Assembly (NCBI GenBank): GCA_943787745.1 | Contig: CALSNJ010000002.1 | Coordinates: forward strand, 1,236,668 to 1,300,667 | Direction of reading: 5' to 3' | Length of the DNA: 64,000 nucleotides | Source of the DNA: an uncultured Alphaproteobacteria bacterium | Lineage (GTDB): Bacteria > Pseudomonadota > Alphaproteobacteria > UBA6615 | In this document: positions 26,918-36,821 of the stretch, piece by piece | How positions within the stretch are numbered: the stretch's first letter is position 1 | How the letters are laid out: each line of letters opens with the position of its first letter | Made by a program: the position numbers and the translations under genes | The notes under the pieces: model-generated | Seen by the model: the letters and a program-made list of their open reading frames with translations, nothing else | Database searches by the model: none | What the model was told of the DNA's origin: nothing

Positions 26918-27417
26918 TCCGACCAACCTCCGCCATCCTTCTGGTTCTCGCCGCGGCGGCCGGTGGCGCGCTGTTCCACGTGTCGTTTGAAGTGTCTGCC
27001 CTCGACGACCGACTGGGAACGCTGAACCGCGACATCAAGAGTGACCGCGAAGCCATTCACGTGTTGAAAGCCGAATGGAGCTTCCTGAACCAGCCCGAAC
27101 GGATTGAGGAACTCGCCCGACGACATCTGGATTTGACCCCGGTCTCGGGCAAACAGCTGACCGGTGCTGGCACGCTTCCGGTGCGTCCTGAGCAAGATCT
27201 CCCGGCGCCCCAGATCGATAACGGCCAGAATATTGATCGCGCAATTCTTCTCGATGCAGGCGCCCCCAAAGCCAAGCCCGCAGCGCCACATCGTCGCGCC
27301 ATCGTTCCCGTCGTGAGCCATACCGCGAAAACCGACGTCGCAAGCCGATCATTGGACGACGTTCTTCGTGAGATCGTCAGCGACGACGTGCATGCCGGAA
27401 AGGCAGGCGCACGATGA
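26914..27417 (+). CDS. ftsL: Cell division protein FtsL (probable)
   Basis: This is a 167-residue single-pass protein: a membrane helix at about residues 5-23 (TSAILLVLAAAAGGALFHV), a heptad-like coiled coil at about 28-60, then RIEELARRHLDLTPVSGKQ, the usual FtsL end motif. In the divisome FtsL joins FtsB and FtsQ and activates FtsWI. Sequence conservation of FtsL is low, so the call leans on topology and on position between rsmH and ftsI. Unusually, a further ~80-residue polar tail (about 88-167), rich in Ala, Pro and Asp, follows the coiled coil. It overlaps both neighbours by 4 bases. Confidence 0.88.
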   Translation: MIRPTSAILLVLAAAAGGALFHVSFEVSALDDRLGTLNRDIKSDREAIHVLKAEWSFLNQPERIEELARRHLDLTPVSGKQLTGAGTLPVRPEQDLPAPQIDNGQNIDRAILLDAGAPKAKPAAPHRRAIVPVVSHTAKTDVASRSLDDVLREIVSDDVHAGKAGAR

Positions 27418-29111
27418 TCCGTCGCATCAAGATGGAAAGCACCAAAAAGCAGGCCATCGAGACCGCCCGCAACCGATTGCTGATCGGCGGCGCGCTCATG
27501 GCAGCCGCATTCCTGGTTGTCGGAGCCCGCCTGTTCGACATCGTCGTGCTCAACGAAAACGAAGATCTTCGGCGTGCAGCAGCGCGAGACATCGTCCGCC
27601 CGGACATCATGGCCCGGGCCGACATTGTCGATCGCAATGGTATTTTGCTGGCCACGAGCCTGCCCACGGCATCGCTCTTTGCCAATCCGCACAAAGTTTC
27701 GGATCCGGCCAGCGCCGCGACACGGATCGTCGAGGTCCTCCCGGATTTGAGCGAGGAAGTTGTCGCCGCACGGCTTTCCGCTGACAAAGGCTTTGTCTGG
27801 CTACGTCGCAACCTGACCCCGACCCAACAGTTCGAGATCAACCGACTTGGCATCCCAGGGCTTGATTTTGAAGAGGAAGAACGGCGCGTCTATCCTCACG
27901 GACGCCTGGCCGGCCACATCATAGGGTTCACGAATGTGGACAATGCCGGTCTTGCCGGTATCGAACAGAGTATGGACGCGGCCATCTCCGGCGCGAAAGA
28001 ACCGCTCAAGCTATCGATCGACATTCGTGTCCAACAGATTGTGCGTCAGGAACTCGCCGCACAGATCGAAAAGTTCAAAGCCATCGGCGGCGGCGGAATC
28101 GTGCTGGACGTGCGGACCGGCGAAGTGATCTCCATGGTCTCTCTCCCGGACTTTGACCCCAACGCGCCTGCGCAGGCCCCCGACGAGACACGCTTCAACC
28201 GGATCACACTCGGTGTTTACGAGCTCGGCTCGGTGTTCAAGATTTTCAACCATGCGATCGCATTGGAGACCGGTGCGGCCTCCATGTCGAAAAGCTATGA
28301 CGCAACAAAGCCGATCAAAATTTCGCGCTTCCGAATTTCGGACTATCACCCTGAAAACCGGTGGTTGACCGTCCCGGAAATTTTCAAGCTGTCCTCCAAT
28401 ATCGGATCCGCGAAGATGGCGCTGGATATCGGCTCCGAGCGTCAGCGCAAATATCTTGGCCATCTGGGCCTGCTGCGTCGCACGAGCATCGAGCTTCCTG
28501 AACAATCCATGCCGATGATCCCGGCCCGCTGGCGTGAGATCAATACGATGACCATTTCCTATGGTCACGGCATTGCCGTCAGTCCTTTGCATCTCGCCAG
28601 CGCCGTCGCCGCCACCGTCAATGGCGGCATCCTGCGCCCCGCCACACTGATCCGCGCAAAAACCCCTGAAACCGGAGGCGTACAGGTCTTCTCGGCAGAA
28701 ACCTCAGACAAAATGCGGCGCCTGCTTCGTCTGGTCGTTGAGAATGGCACCGGCCGCAATGCCGACGCACCAGGTTATCTCGTCGGCGGCAAGACCGGCA
28801 CAGCCGAGAAACAGGTCAACGGCAGCTACAAGCGCAATGCGCTGATCTCGTCCTTTGTTGGGGTCTTTCCGGCCACCGACCCGCGCTTTGTTGTTTACAT
28901 CATGATCGACGAGCCCAAGGGCATTCGCGAAAGCTTCGGCTACGCCACAGGCGGCTGGACCGCCGCACCGGTTGTCGGCGGCGTCATCAAACGCATGGCG
29001 CCTCTTATGGGCATCAAGCCGCTCGATGAAACCGCACCTGAAATCGTCCGCGCCCTGAACGTCAATCTCACCGCAGGGCCTGCCGAGGGCCGGCCCAATG
29101 CGACTAACTGA
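27414..29111 (+). CDS. ftsI: Septal peptidoglycan transpeptidase FtsI (PBP3)
   Basis: This is a 565-residue class B penicillin-binding protein that cross-links septal peptidoglycan with FtsW. One N-terminal membrane helix (about residues 24-44, LLIGGALMAAAFLVVGARLF) is followed by the pedestal domain (ARDIVRPDIMARADIVDRNG). The transpeptidase domain has SxxK with catalytic Ser273 (GSVFKIF), SSN in KLSSNIGSAKM, and KTGT at 460-463. The ATG at 27414 overlaps ftsL by 4 bases. The murE start lies 14 bases inside its 3' end. Confidence 0.97.
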   Translation: MIRRIKMESTKKQAIETARNRLLIGGALMAAAFLVVGARLFDIVVLNENEDLRRAAARDIVRPDIMARADIVDRNGILLATSLPTASLFANPHKVSDPASAATRIVEVLPDLSEEVVAARLSADKGFVWLRRNLTPTQQFEINRLGIPGLDFEEEERRVYPHGRLAGHIIGFTNVDNAGLAGIEQSMDAAISGAKEPLKLSIDIRVQQIVRQELAAQIEKFKAIGGGGIVLDVRTGEVISMVSLPDFDPNAPAQAPDETRFNRITLGVYELGSVFKIFNHAIALETGAASMSKSYDATKPIKISRFRISDYHPENRWLTVPEIFKLSSNIGSAKMALDIGSERQRKYLGHLGLLRRTSIELPEQSMPMIPARWREINTMTISYGHGIAVSPLHLASAVAATVNGGILRPATLIRAKTPETGGVQVFSAETSDKMRRLLRLVVENGTGRNADAPGYLVGGKTGTAEKQVNGSYKRNALISSFVGVFPATDPRFVVYIMIDEPKGIRESFGYATGGWTAAPVVGGVIKRMAPLMGIKPLDETAPEIVRALNVNLTAGPAEGRPNATN

Positions 29112-30585
29112 TCTGTTGCCCGAGATGATGAACATCGATCCCATCATGCGCGAAACGGAAATATCCGGGCTCACCGCAGACAGTCGGCGGGTCGAGCCGG
29201 GCTATCTTTTTGCCGCGCTTCCCAGCGCGACCGAGAATTCAGGCACGGACGGCCGAGACTACATCGAGGACGCGGTTGCACGCGGTGCCGTTGCGATCCT
29301 CGCACCCGACGGCACAACAGTCGAAACGCCGGGGGAGAATGCCCCCTGCGTGATCACAGACGAAAATCCACGCTGGCGGCTCGCGCAGTTTGCGTCCCGA
29401 TTCTACGAAAAACAGCCGCGGACAGTTGTCGGGATCACCGGAACAAACGGCAAATCGTCCGTCGCCGGCTTCACGCGACAGATATGGTCCGTGCTCGGCG
29501 AGACATCAGCCAGCATGGGCACGCTGGGTCTTGATGCGGATGGTTTTGATGCCGGCCCCAGCCTGACGACACCCGACCCGGTGACACTGCATGAAACACT
29601 ATCCGACCTGGCGACAGCCGGTGTTCACCATCTTGCACTGGAGGCCTCCTCTCATGGCCTCGATCAGTATCGCCTGGATGGCGTTCGGTTTGCCGCTGCG
29701 GCGTTCACCAACCTGAGCCGTGACCATCTCGACTATCACAAGACCGAAGCGGCCTATCTCGACGCCAAGCTTCGACTCTTCCGGTTTCTTCTGCCTCATG
29801 ACGGCGCCGCAATCCTGAACGCTGATTCTCCCTACTTCGAACCTGTCGCCGATGTCTGCCGTTCGACAGGACATCGCATCCGAAGCTTCGGAATCCAGAC
29901 CAGCGACATTCATATAGCGGACGTCTCAGCCCTGTCCGACGGGCTGCGCCTTTGCATCACAATGCGTGACCAGAGCTTTGAAACCCGCCTCAATCTTGTT
30001 GGCGGATTTCAGGCCTATAACGTTCTCGCGGCTCTCGCCCTTGCGGTCGAAACCGGCTCGGATATGACGGATGCGTTTGGCACTCTCGCCCATCTGCGCG
30101 GCGTCCGAGGTCGCATGGAACACGTGGGCGGGCTCGACAATGGCGCCCAGGTCTATGTGGACTACGCACACACACCCGACGCGCTGAAAACCGCACTCAC
30201 CGCAATCCGGCCGCATGTGAGAAACCTTCTCCATGTCGTATTCGGTGCGGGTGGCGACAGAGATTCAGGCAAACGTCCAATGATGGGCCAGATCGCAGCC
30301 ACACATGCGGACCGGGTCATCGTCACCGATGACAATCCACGTCACGAAGACCCCAACACCATCCGGCGGCAGGTGCTGAACGGATGTCCGAAGGCCGATG
30401 ACATCGGCAATCGGGAGGAAGCCATCGCGGCGGCTGTCGCAAACCTCGAAGCCGGCGACATTTTGATGATTGCAGGCAAAGGCCACGAAACCGGTCAAAT
30501 TATTGGCAGCGAAACTCGCCCCTTCGATGATGCCGAAGTGGCACGCAAAGTCATTCTTGGCCGCGGTGGCGAGGTGGTCGAATGA
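29098..30585 (+). CDS. murE: UDP-MurNAc-L-Ala-D-Glu:meso-DAP ligase MurE
   Basis: MurE adds meso-diaminopimelate to UDP-MurNAc-dipeptide in the cytoplasm. It has 495 residues with the three Mur ligase domains: N-domain with TADSRRVEPGYLFAAL, ATP-binding GITGTNGKSSVAGF and the C-terminal ligase domain. The DNPR motif in VTDDNPRHEDPNTIR is the signature for meso-DAP rather than lysine specificity. The conserved EASSHGLDQYRL segment is present. It starts 14 bases inside ftsI, and murF overlaps its end by 4 bases. Confidence 0.97.
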   Translation: MRLTDLLPEMMNIDPIMRETEISGLTADSRRVEPGYLFAALPSATENSGTDGRDYIEDAVARGAVAILAPDGTTVETPGENAPCVITDENPRWRLAQFASRFYEKQPRTVVGITGTNGKSSVAGFTRQIWSVLGETSASMGTLGLDADGFDAGPSLTTPDPVTLHETLSDLATAGVHHLALEASSHGLDQYRLDGVRFAAAAFTNLSRDHLDYHKTEAAYLDAKLRLFRFLLPHDGAAILNADSPYFEPVADVCRSTGHRIRSFGIQTSDIHIADVSALSDGLRLCITMRDQSFETRLNLVGGFQAYNVLAALALAVETGSDMTDAFGTLAHLRGVRGRMEHVGGLDNGAQVYVDYAHTPDALKTALTAIRPHVRNLLHVVFGAGGDRDSGKRPMMGQIAATHADRVIVTDDNPRHEDPNTIRRQVLNGCPKADDIGNREEAIAAAVANLEAGDILMIAGKGHETGQIIGSETRPFDDAEVARKVILGRGGEVVE

Positions 30586-32030
30586 TGACGCCCGCACCAC
30601 TCTGGAACTCGGAAGAAGTCATTGCGGCCACGCTCGGAAGCGCGACTGGCGGAACGGACGCATGGACCGCGACCGGCGTATCCATCGATAGCCGGACCTG
30701 CCAGCCAGGAGACCTGTACGTGTCGATTTCCGGCGACCAGTTCGATGGCCATGACTTCGTGGCCGGCGCGCTTGAATCTGGCGCCTGCGCTGCAATCGTC
30801 ACTCGCCGCCCTGACGGGCTGGGAGATGATGCGCCTCTCGTTCAGGTCGATGATGCCATGGATGCGCTTGAGGCACTTGGGCGCGCGGCACGGGATCGTG
30901 CTGCCGCATCCGTGATCGGGGTAACGGGTTCCGTCGGCAAAACCGGTACGAAAGAAGCCCTCACTCTGGCATTTGGCGCGCTGGGCGAAACCCATGCGAC
31001 GCTCGGCAACCTCAACAATCACATCGGCGTGCCGTTGACGCTCGCGCGATTACCGCGCGACGCCCGCTTTGCCGTTGTCGAAATGGGTATGAACCACGCT
31101 GGTGAAATATCAGAACTTTCAATGCTTGCGCGACCCGATGTGGCCATCATCACAACCATCGCCGCTGTTCACCTGGAGTTCTTTGATAGCGTTGCGGGGA
31201 TTGCGGATGCCAAGGCCGAGATCTTTGACGGCATGGCCAAGGGCGGCACAGCCATTCTCAACCGCGACAACATCTACTTTGCCATTCTCGCGTCACGCGC
31301 CTGGGCACATGGGGTAGAACGTGTGGTGGGCTTCGGTGCGCATCCTGAAGCCGATGCGCAATTGTCCGCCTGTGCGTTGACCGGCGACGGTAGCGATATC
31401 ACAGCACGAATAGGCGACCACATCGTGCGCTACCAGCTTCGTGTCCCGGGACGCCATTGGGTTCACAATTCACTCGCAGTACTGGCCAGCGTTCACGCGC
31501 TTGATGGCGACCTCAACGCGGCAGCAGAAGCCCTTGAGCTTCTGGAAGCGCCGCGCGGTCGTGGCGCACGGATCGACATCCAGCTTGAGGACGGCACGCT
31601 TACATTGATCGACGAAAGCTATAACGCCAGCCCCGCCTCGATGCGTGCTGCGATCGCTGTTCTCGCGAGCAGCCGGACCAAGCCCGGCGGCCGCCGGATC
31701 GCAATCCTCGGGGACATGCTCGAATTGGGCGAAACCGCCCCTCAACTACACGCCGCTCTCGCACGTGATCTCGAATCCAGTGACATCGATCTTGTATTCT
31801 GTGCGGGCCCGAACATGAACGCACTCGACGCGGCACTGCCCGCAAAAATGCGCGGCGCCCACGCGAAAGATTCCAAAGGCCTCACGCCAGCCGTCCTGAA
31901 CGCGATCCGTGGCGGTGACGTTGTGATGGTGAAAGGCTCCCTTGGAAGCCAGATGGCCGTCATCGTTGATGCCCTCTCCGCCATGGATATCGGCAACGCC
32001 GGGCTAAGGGGGGTTCCTCATGCTGTTTAA
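30582..32030 (+). CDS. murF: UDP-MurNAc-tripeptide:D-Ala-D-Ala ligase MurF
   Basis: MurF adds the D-Ala-D-Ala dipeptide to complete the UDP-MurNAc-pentapeptide. It has 482 residues. Visible motifs: [16 protein letters not shown] in the N-domain, the P-loop [40 protein letters not shown] and the C-terminal [15 protein letters not shown]. The dipeptide it consumes is made by Ddl further along the cluster. The start is ATGATG overlapping murE, and the 3' end overlaps mraY by 11 bases. Confidence 0.97.
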   Translation: MMTPAPLWNSEEVIAATLGSATGGTDAWTATGVSIDSRTCQPGDLYVSISGDQFDGHDFVAGALESGACAAIVTRRPDGLGDDAPLVQVDDAMDALEALGRAARDRAAASVIGVTGSVGKTGTKEALTLAFGALGETHATLGNLNNHIGVPLTLARLPRDARFAVVEMGMNHAGEISELSMLARPDVAIITTIAAVHLEFFDSVAGIADAKAEIFDGMAKGGTAILNRDNIYFAILASRAWAHGVERVVGFGAHPEADAQLSACALTGDGSDITARIGDHIVRYQLRVPGRHWVHNSLAVLASVHALDGDLNAAAEALELLEAPRGRGARIDIQLEDGTLTLIDESYNASPASMRAAIAVLASSRTKPGGRRIAILGDMLELGETAPQLHAALARDLESSDIDLVFCAGPNMNALDAALPAKMRGAHAKDSKGLTPAVLNAIRGGDVVMVKGSLGSQMAVIVDALSAMDIGNAGLRGVPHAV

Positions 32031-33105
32031 TCTGCTTGGACCGCTCGCAGACGAGTTCATTCTTTTCAATCTTTTCAATTCACTCACCTTCCGGGCTGGC
32101 GGGGCGGTGGTGACGGCATTGGCTGTCTCGTTCTTGTTCGGTCCCATGATCATTGGCTGGCTAAAAAAGCAACAACCCGGTGGCCAACCAATCCGTGAGG
32201 ATGGCCCTCAGGGTCATTTCAAGAAGGCCGGCACGCCCACCATGGGCGGGTTCCTGATCCTGTTGGCGATTATCGTCAGCACGCTGCTTTGGGCTGACTT
32301 GCGCAACGGATATGTCTGGGCGCTGCTGCTGATTACCATCGGTTTCGGGGCCATCGGTTTTGCTGATGACTACCAGAAGCTCACCCGCTCCCACTCCAAA
32401 GGGATCCCGGGTCGCGTTCGATTGTTCGCCGAAATCGTGGTCGCCGGCGTCGCCACATTCTGGATTATGCGCCTCACACCGGACCCCATTGCCACCGGCC
32501 TTGCATTGCCGTTTGTGAAAAACTTCCTGATCGAACTGAGCTGGTTCTTCATTCCGTTTGCGATCTTCGTGATCGTCGGCGCTTCGAACTCGGTCAACCT
32601 CACAGATGGATTGGATGGCCTGGCCATTGTGCCCGTGATGATCGCGGCTGGCTGTTTTGGCCTGATCACCTATGTCGCCGGCAATTCGGTGTTCGCCAAC
32701 TACCTGCTGATCTACGCGGTGCCCGGCGCGGGTGAACTGACAATATTCTGCGGCGCCCTGATTGGCGCGAGTCTCGGTTTTCTCTGGTTCAACGCCCCGC
32801 CGGCCATGGTGTTCATGGGCGACACGGGATCCCTCGCCATGGGTGGCGCTCTCGGCGGCATCGCCGTTGTCACCAAGCACGAACTCGTCCTCGCAATCAT
32901 CGGTGGCTTGTTCGTTCTCGAAACCGTCTCCGTGATCGTGCAGGTCGCATCCTTCAAGATGACTGGCCGACGTGTCTTCAAGATGGCCCCCTTGCATCAC
33001 CACTTCGAACAGAAGGGGTGGGCAGAACCAACCATCGTGATCCGGTTCTGGATCATCGCCATGGTGCTGGCGCTTGTCGGCCTCGCAACACTGAAGCTGC
33101 GGTGA
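32020..33105 (+). CDS. mraY: Phospho-MurNAc-pentapeptide translocase MraY
   Basis: MraY transfers phospho-MurNAc-pentapeptide to undecaprenyl phosphate, giving lipid I on the inner membrane. It has 361 residues with about ten membrane helices. Active-site motifs: GTPTMGGF near the N-terminus, [10 protein letters not shown] (catalytic Asp pair), [27 protein letters not shown] and the histidine motif [11 protein letters not shown]. It starts within the 3' end of murF (11-base overlap) and is followed by murD after 4 bases. Confidence 0.98.
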   Translation: MLFNLLGPLADEFILFNLFNSLTFRAGGAVVTALAVSFLFGPMIIGWLKKQQPGGQPIREDGPQGHFKKAGTPTMGGFLILLAIIVSTLLWADLRNGYVWALLLITIGFGAIGFADDYQKLTRSHSKGIPGRVRLFAEIVVAGVATFWIMRLTPDPIATGLALPFVKNFLIELSWFFIPFAIFVIVGASNSVNLTDGLDGLAIVPVMIAAGCFGLITYVAGNSVFANYLLIYAVPGAGELTIFCGALIGASLGFLWFNAPPAMVFMGDTGSLAMGGALGGIAVVTKHELVLAIIGGLFVLETVSVIVQVASFKMTGRRVFKMAPLHHHFEQKGWAEPTIVIRFWIIAMVLALVGLATLKLR

Positions 33106-33109
33106 GTCG

Positions 33110-34546
33110 ATGAACGGATCAGCCACATTCAATCGTCTCGATCTCTCGGCCTATCAGGGCCGGGACATCGCCGTTCTGGGCCTTGGCATTTCAGGCCAAA
33201 GCGCGGCAACTGCACTGCAGGGTGCCGGCGCTCGGGTCATGGCCTGGGATGACTCCTCCGAACGGCGAGCCGCAATCTCCGCAAAGGGCGTATCAGCTGT
33301 TGACCTTATGGGTGTCGACTTCAAGACGGTCGATGCGCTCGTCCTCAGCCCTGGAATTCCGCACGGACACCCCCACTCGCACCCGATGATTGATCGTGCG
33401 CGCGATGCCGACTGCCAGATTGTCTGTGATCTCGAACTTCTCACCCGTGTCGAAACGGATGCCCGATATATCGGCATCACCGGCACCAATGGAAAATCGA
33501 CCACCACTGCACTGATCGGACACATCCTGTCCGAAACCGGGATCGCGAATGCGGTGGGCGGCAATATTGGTGCGCCGGGTCTCGATCTCCCGGCGATGGG
33601 TGCATCCGGCGTTTATGTGCTGGAGCTTTCCTCCTACCAGCTCGAACTTTTGCCCACAGCGATATTCGATATTGCCATCCTGCTAAACATCACACCGGAC
33701 CATCTCGACCGCCATGGCGGGATGGATGGTTATGTCGCGGCAAAACAGCGGATATTCGATGGTCAGCGCTCTGGCCAGACAGCCATCGTCGGAATCGATG
33801 ACGCCCCATCGCGCGGGATGTTTGAAGGACTCCGCGACGGCAGTGATGCCACGCTCATTCCGTTATCGACGCATGAAGCCTGCCCGGGTGGCATATACGT
33901 CTCGGAAGGCTGGCTCATTGATGATCGCAACGGCACGGCCCAACGCGTCCTCGAACTCTCAAGTCTCGAGACCCTGCCCGGCGCGCACAACGCCCAGAAC
34001 GTGGCGGCGGCCTATGCTGCCAGCACCGTGATCGCGGGTGCAAAACATGAAAAGAAACAAATCGCAATCATTGCGGCCATCCGATCTTTCCCAGGACTGG
34101 CACATCGACAGGAACTTGTCGGCTACCGGAAGTCTGTTCGGTTTGTAAACGATTCCAAGGCAACCAACGCCGAAGCCGCAGCCCATGCTCTGGCCGCCTA
34201 TGACAACATCATCTGGATCGCAGGCGGCATCGCCAAAGAGGGCGGAATCAAGTCCCTGCGCGATCAATTTGGTCGCATTCAGCACGCATTCCTGATTGGC
34301 GAAGCCGCTGACGAATTCGCAGAAACTCTGGACGGCCAGGTGCCGTTCGACGTCTCGGGGGATTTGGCCACGGCCGTATCAGAAGCCGCAAAACTCGCGG
34401 GCGATGGCCCCGCGACCGTTTTACTGGCACCAGCCTGCGCCTCCTTCGATCAGTTCCCCAGTTTCGAGGCGCGCGGCGATGCCTTCAAGACAGCCGTTGC
34501 GGCCCTCGATGGATTTACGCCCCAAAACGCGGGAGGTTCGGCATGA
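33110..34546 (+). CDS. murD: UDP-MurNAc-L-Ala:D-Glu ligase MurD
   Basis: MurD adds D-glutamate to UDP-MurNAc-L-alanine in the cytoplasm. It has 478 residues. The N-terminal Rossmann-like domain has VLGLGISGQSAATAL, the P-loop is GITGTNGKSTTTALIG, and ELSSYQLELL and NITPDHLDRHGGMDGY are diagnostic. The C-domain includes FVNDSKATNAEAA. It begins 4 bases after mraY, and ftsW overlaps its stop by 4 bases. Confidence 0.97.
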   Translation: MNGSATFNRLDLSAYQGRDIAVLGLGISGQSAATALQGAGARVMAWDDSSERRAAISAKGVSAVDLMGVDFKTVDALVLSPGIPHGHPHSHPMIDRARDADCQIVCDLELLTRVETDARYIGITGTNGKSTTTALIGHILSETGIANAVGGNIGAPGLDLPAMGASGVYVLELSSYQLELLPTAIFDIAILLNITPDHLDRHGGMDGYVAAKQRIFDGQRSGQTAIVGIDDAPSRGMFEGLRDGSDATLIPLSTHEACPGGIYVSEGWLIDDRNGTAQRVLELSSLETLPGAHNAQNVAAAYAASTVIAGAKHEKKQIAIIAAIRSFPGLAHRQELVGYRKSVRFVNDSKATNAEAAAHALAAYDNIIWIAGGIAKEGGIKSLRDQFGRIQHAFLIGEAADEFAETLDGQVPFDVSGDLATAVSEAAKLAGDGPATVLLAPACASFDQFPSFEARGDAFKTAVAALDGFTPQNAGGSA

Positions 34547-35667
34547 CGCCCTTTACCCGCGCAGACACGTCGATTCTTGGCCGTTGGTGGTGGACGGTTG
34601 ACCGGTGGAGCCTTGTGGCAATCGCTGCCCTGATGGCCTTCGGCGCACTTCTGGCCGCCGCCTCCAGTCCCGCTGTAGCGGAACGAATTGGCCTGGACGC
34701 ACTCTACTTCATCAAGCGTCACTTCATGCTGCTTCCGGTTTCCGTAGTCCTGATTGTCGCGATCTCGGCACTCACGCCGATTCAGGTTCGTCGTTTTGCA
34801 GTGATTGCCTTCCTGGGCTGCATTGTCCTGCTTGTCGCCACACTGGCGCTGGGCGTGGAAATCAAGGGAGCACGTCGCTGGCTCTCCCTCGCCGGGTTCT
34901 CCCTCCAGGTGACCGAGTTCGTAAAACCGACCTTTGCCGTTGTCGCGGCCTGGCTGTTCAGCGAAGCCGCGCATGATCCGCGCTTTCCCGGACGTTTGAT
35001 CAGCACGGGACTCTTTGCAGTCGTCCTCGCACTCGTCATTGCCCAACCCGATCTGGGACAGGCCGTTGTGATCACATCGGTGTGGATGGCGCAGTTCTTC
35101 CTCGCCGGCCTGTCGATGTGGCTGGTTGGCGGTCTGGTCGTGCTGGGCGTGGCCGGACTGATCGGCGCCTATTTCACGCTGCCCCACGTCACCAGTCGAA
35201 TTGATCGGTTCCTCAATCCGGATTCCGGCGACACCTATCAGATCGAACGCAGTATCGAAGCCTTCTCGAGCGGTGGCCTGTTTGGCCGTGGCCCGGGCGA
35301 AGGCACGGTCAAAAATGTTTTGCCCGATGCCCATGCCGATTTCGTCTTTGCGGTCGCCGGTGAAGAGCTCGGACTGCTGGTTACCCTGATCATTGTCGGG
35401 CTGTTCGCCTTCATCGTGCTGCGCGGATTGGCGCGCGCCATGTCCGAGCAAAATCTATTTGTTCTGCTGGCCGTGTCTGGCCTGCTCGTTCAATTCGGTT
35501 TCCAGGCATTGGTCAATATGAGTTCCAGTCTTCAGTTGATCCCGACAAAGGGCATGACACTGCCGTTCATCAGTTATGGCGGCTCCTCGCTTCTTGGGAT
35601 TGGCATTGGCCTTGGCATGACCCTCGCGCTGACTCGGCGACGGCTCGGTTCGGAGGCGATGACATGA
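34543..35667 (+). CDS. ftsW: Septal peptidoglycan glycosyltransferase FtsW
   Basis: FtsW is a SEDS-family polymerase that works with FtsI at the septum. It has 374 residues and about ten membrane helices. SEDS motifs: GARRWLSLAGFSLQVTEFVK in the first half, AHADFVFAVAGEELG (catalytic-loop region), PTKGMTLPFISYGGSS near the end and a basic C-terminal TRRRLGSE. The ATG at 34543 overlaps murD (ATGA). murG overlaps its stop, so lipid II synthesis and polymerisation genes are coupled. Confidence 0.97.
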   Translation: MTPFTRADTSILGRWWWTVDRWSLVAIAALMAFGALLAAASSPAVAERIGLDALYFIKRHFMLLPVSVVLIVAISALTPIQVRRFAVIAFLGCIVLLVATLALGVEIKGARRWLSLAGFSLQVTEFVKPTFAVVAAWLFSEAAHDPRFPGRLISTGLFAVVLALVIAQPDLGQAVVITSVWMAQFFLAGLSMWLVGGLVVLGVAGLIGAYFTLPHVTSRIDRFLNPDSGDTYQIERSIEAFSSGGLFGRGPGEGTVKNVLPDAHADFVFAVAGEELGLLVTLIIVGLFAFIVLRGLARAMSEQNLFVLLAVSGLLVQFGFQALVNMSSSLQLIPTKGMTLPFISYGGSSLLGIGIGLGMTLALTRRRLGSEAMT

Positions 35668-36821
35668 GCAACATGCAGCGCCCGATCATGATCACGGCTG
35701 GCGGCACCGGCGGACATATGTTCCCGGCTGTCTCACTTGCCAATATTCTGGCCGCACGCGGACATCGGGTGATGTTTGTGACCGACCCCCGTGGCGCCAC
35801 CATCAAAACCGATGTGCTGGGCCTTTCGGAAGACGTCGCACGCCACACCATTTCGGCACGCAGCCTCTCGGGTGGCATGAAGGGCATTGCCGCGGGCGTG
35901 AGCGCACTGACGCGTGGGTTCTTTGAATCGCGCCGCCTGATCCGTGAGCACAATCCCGTGCTCGCCGTCGGATTTGGTGGCTACCCGACCGTACCGCCCA
36001 TTCTGGCAGCCGGTCTGTCCGGGCTTCCCACGGTCATTCACGAACAGAACGCACTCCTTGGCCGCGCCAACCGGCGGCTCGCGCGCGGTGCTGCCGCCTT
36101 CGCGCTGAGCTTTGCGCAAACCCAGCGCCTCAAATCCACAGGGCACGAGCGCTCGACTGTGGTGGGCAATCCCGTCCGTGCCGAAATCGCAGCACTCGCG
36201 GCCCGGCCTTACACACCTCCAAGCGGCGTAATCGACCTGTTGATCGTAGGCGGCAGTCAGGGCGCCCAGGTTTTCTCGAAGATCGTTCCTGCGGCCTTCA
36301 GTTCCCTGACGGCACCACAGCGCGCCCGGTTCCGAATCGCACAGCAATGCCGCGCTGAGGATATCGAGGCCGTGCGTGAAACCTATGCCGCGCTGAATAT
36401 GCCCGTCGAACTTCAGACATTCTTCGAAGACATCCCCTCGCGCCTCGCCGCCGCACATCTTGTGGTTGGCCGTTCCGGCGCTTCGACAGTGGCAGAACTG
36501 ACGGCCGCCGGTCGCCCCGCGCTCTACGTTCCCTACCCTCATGCTGTCGATGATCACCAGATGGCCAATGCCCGCGCGGTTGAAGCCGCAGGTGCGGGCT
36601 GGGTCATGGCGCAGAAGGAATTCAGCCCGTCCGCCATGGCCGGCTGGCTTGAGGCGGCGCTGGAATCTTCCGAGGCTCTGGCGCGCGTCGCATCCGCAGC
36701 ACGTGCGCTGGGCCATCCGGATGCAGCAGATCGTCTGGCCGATCTCGTGGAACACCTCATTCCGGCCAATGGCAACGGAAATGGCCGACGCGAACCCGAA
36801 ATGCGGGAGGCCGCAGAATGA
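35664..36821 (+). CDS. murG: UDP-GlcNAc:lipid I GlcNAc-transferase MurG
   Basis: MurG converts lipid I to lipid II on the inner face of the membrane. It has 385 residues of GT-B fold. N-terminal [14 protein letters not shown] is the glycine-rich acceptor loop, [14 protein letters not shown] and [13 protein letters not shown] follow, and the donor site has GGSQGAQVF and [12 protein letters not shown]. The C-terminal ~20 residues are polar and poorly conserved. It overlaps ftsW and murC by 4 bases each. Confidence 0.97.
   Translation: MSNMQRPIMITAGGTGGHMFPAVSLANILAARGHRVMFVTDPRGATIKTDVLGLSEDVARHTISARSLSGGMKGIAAGVSALTRGFFESRRLIREHNPVLAVGFGGYPTVPPILAAGLSGLPTVIHEQNALLGRANRRLARGAAAFALSFAQTQRLKSTGHERSTVVGNPVRAEIAALAARPYTPPSGVIDLLIVGGSQGAQVFSKIVPAAFSSLTAPQRARFRIAQQCRAEDIEAVRETYAALNMPVELQTFFEDIPSRLAAAHLVVGRSGASTVAELTAAGRPALYVPYPHAVDDHQMANARAVEAAGAGWVMAQKEFSPSAMAGWLEAALESSEALARVASAARALGHPDAADRLADLVEHLIPANGNGNGRREPEMREAAE

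Noticed and set aside
32161-33132. 323-codon frame antisense to mraY
   Set aside because: Highly charged, featureless product; mraY has all active-site motifs on the other strand.
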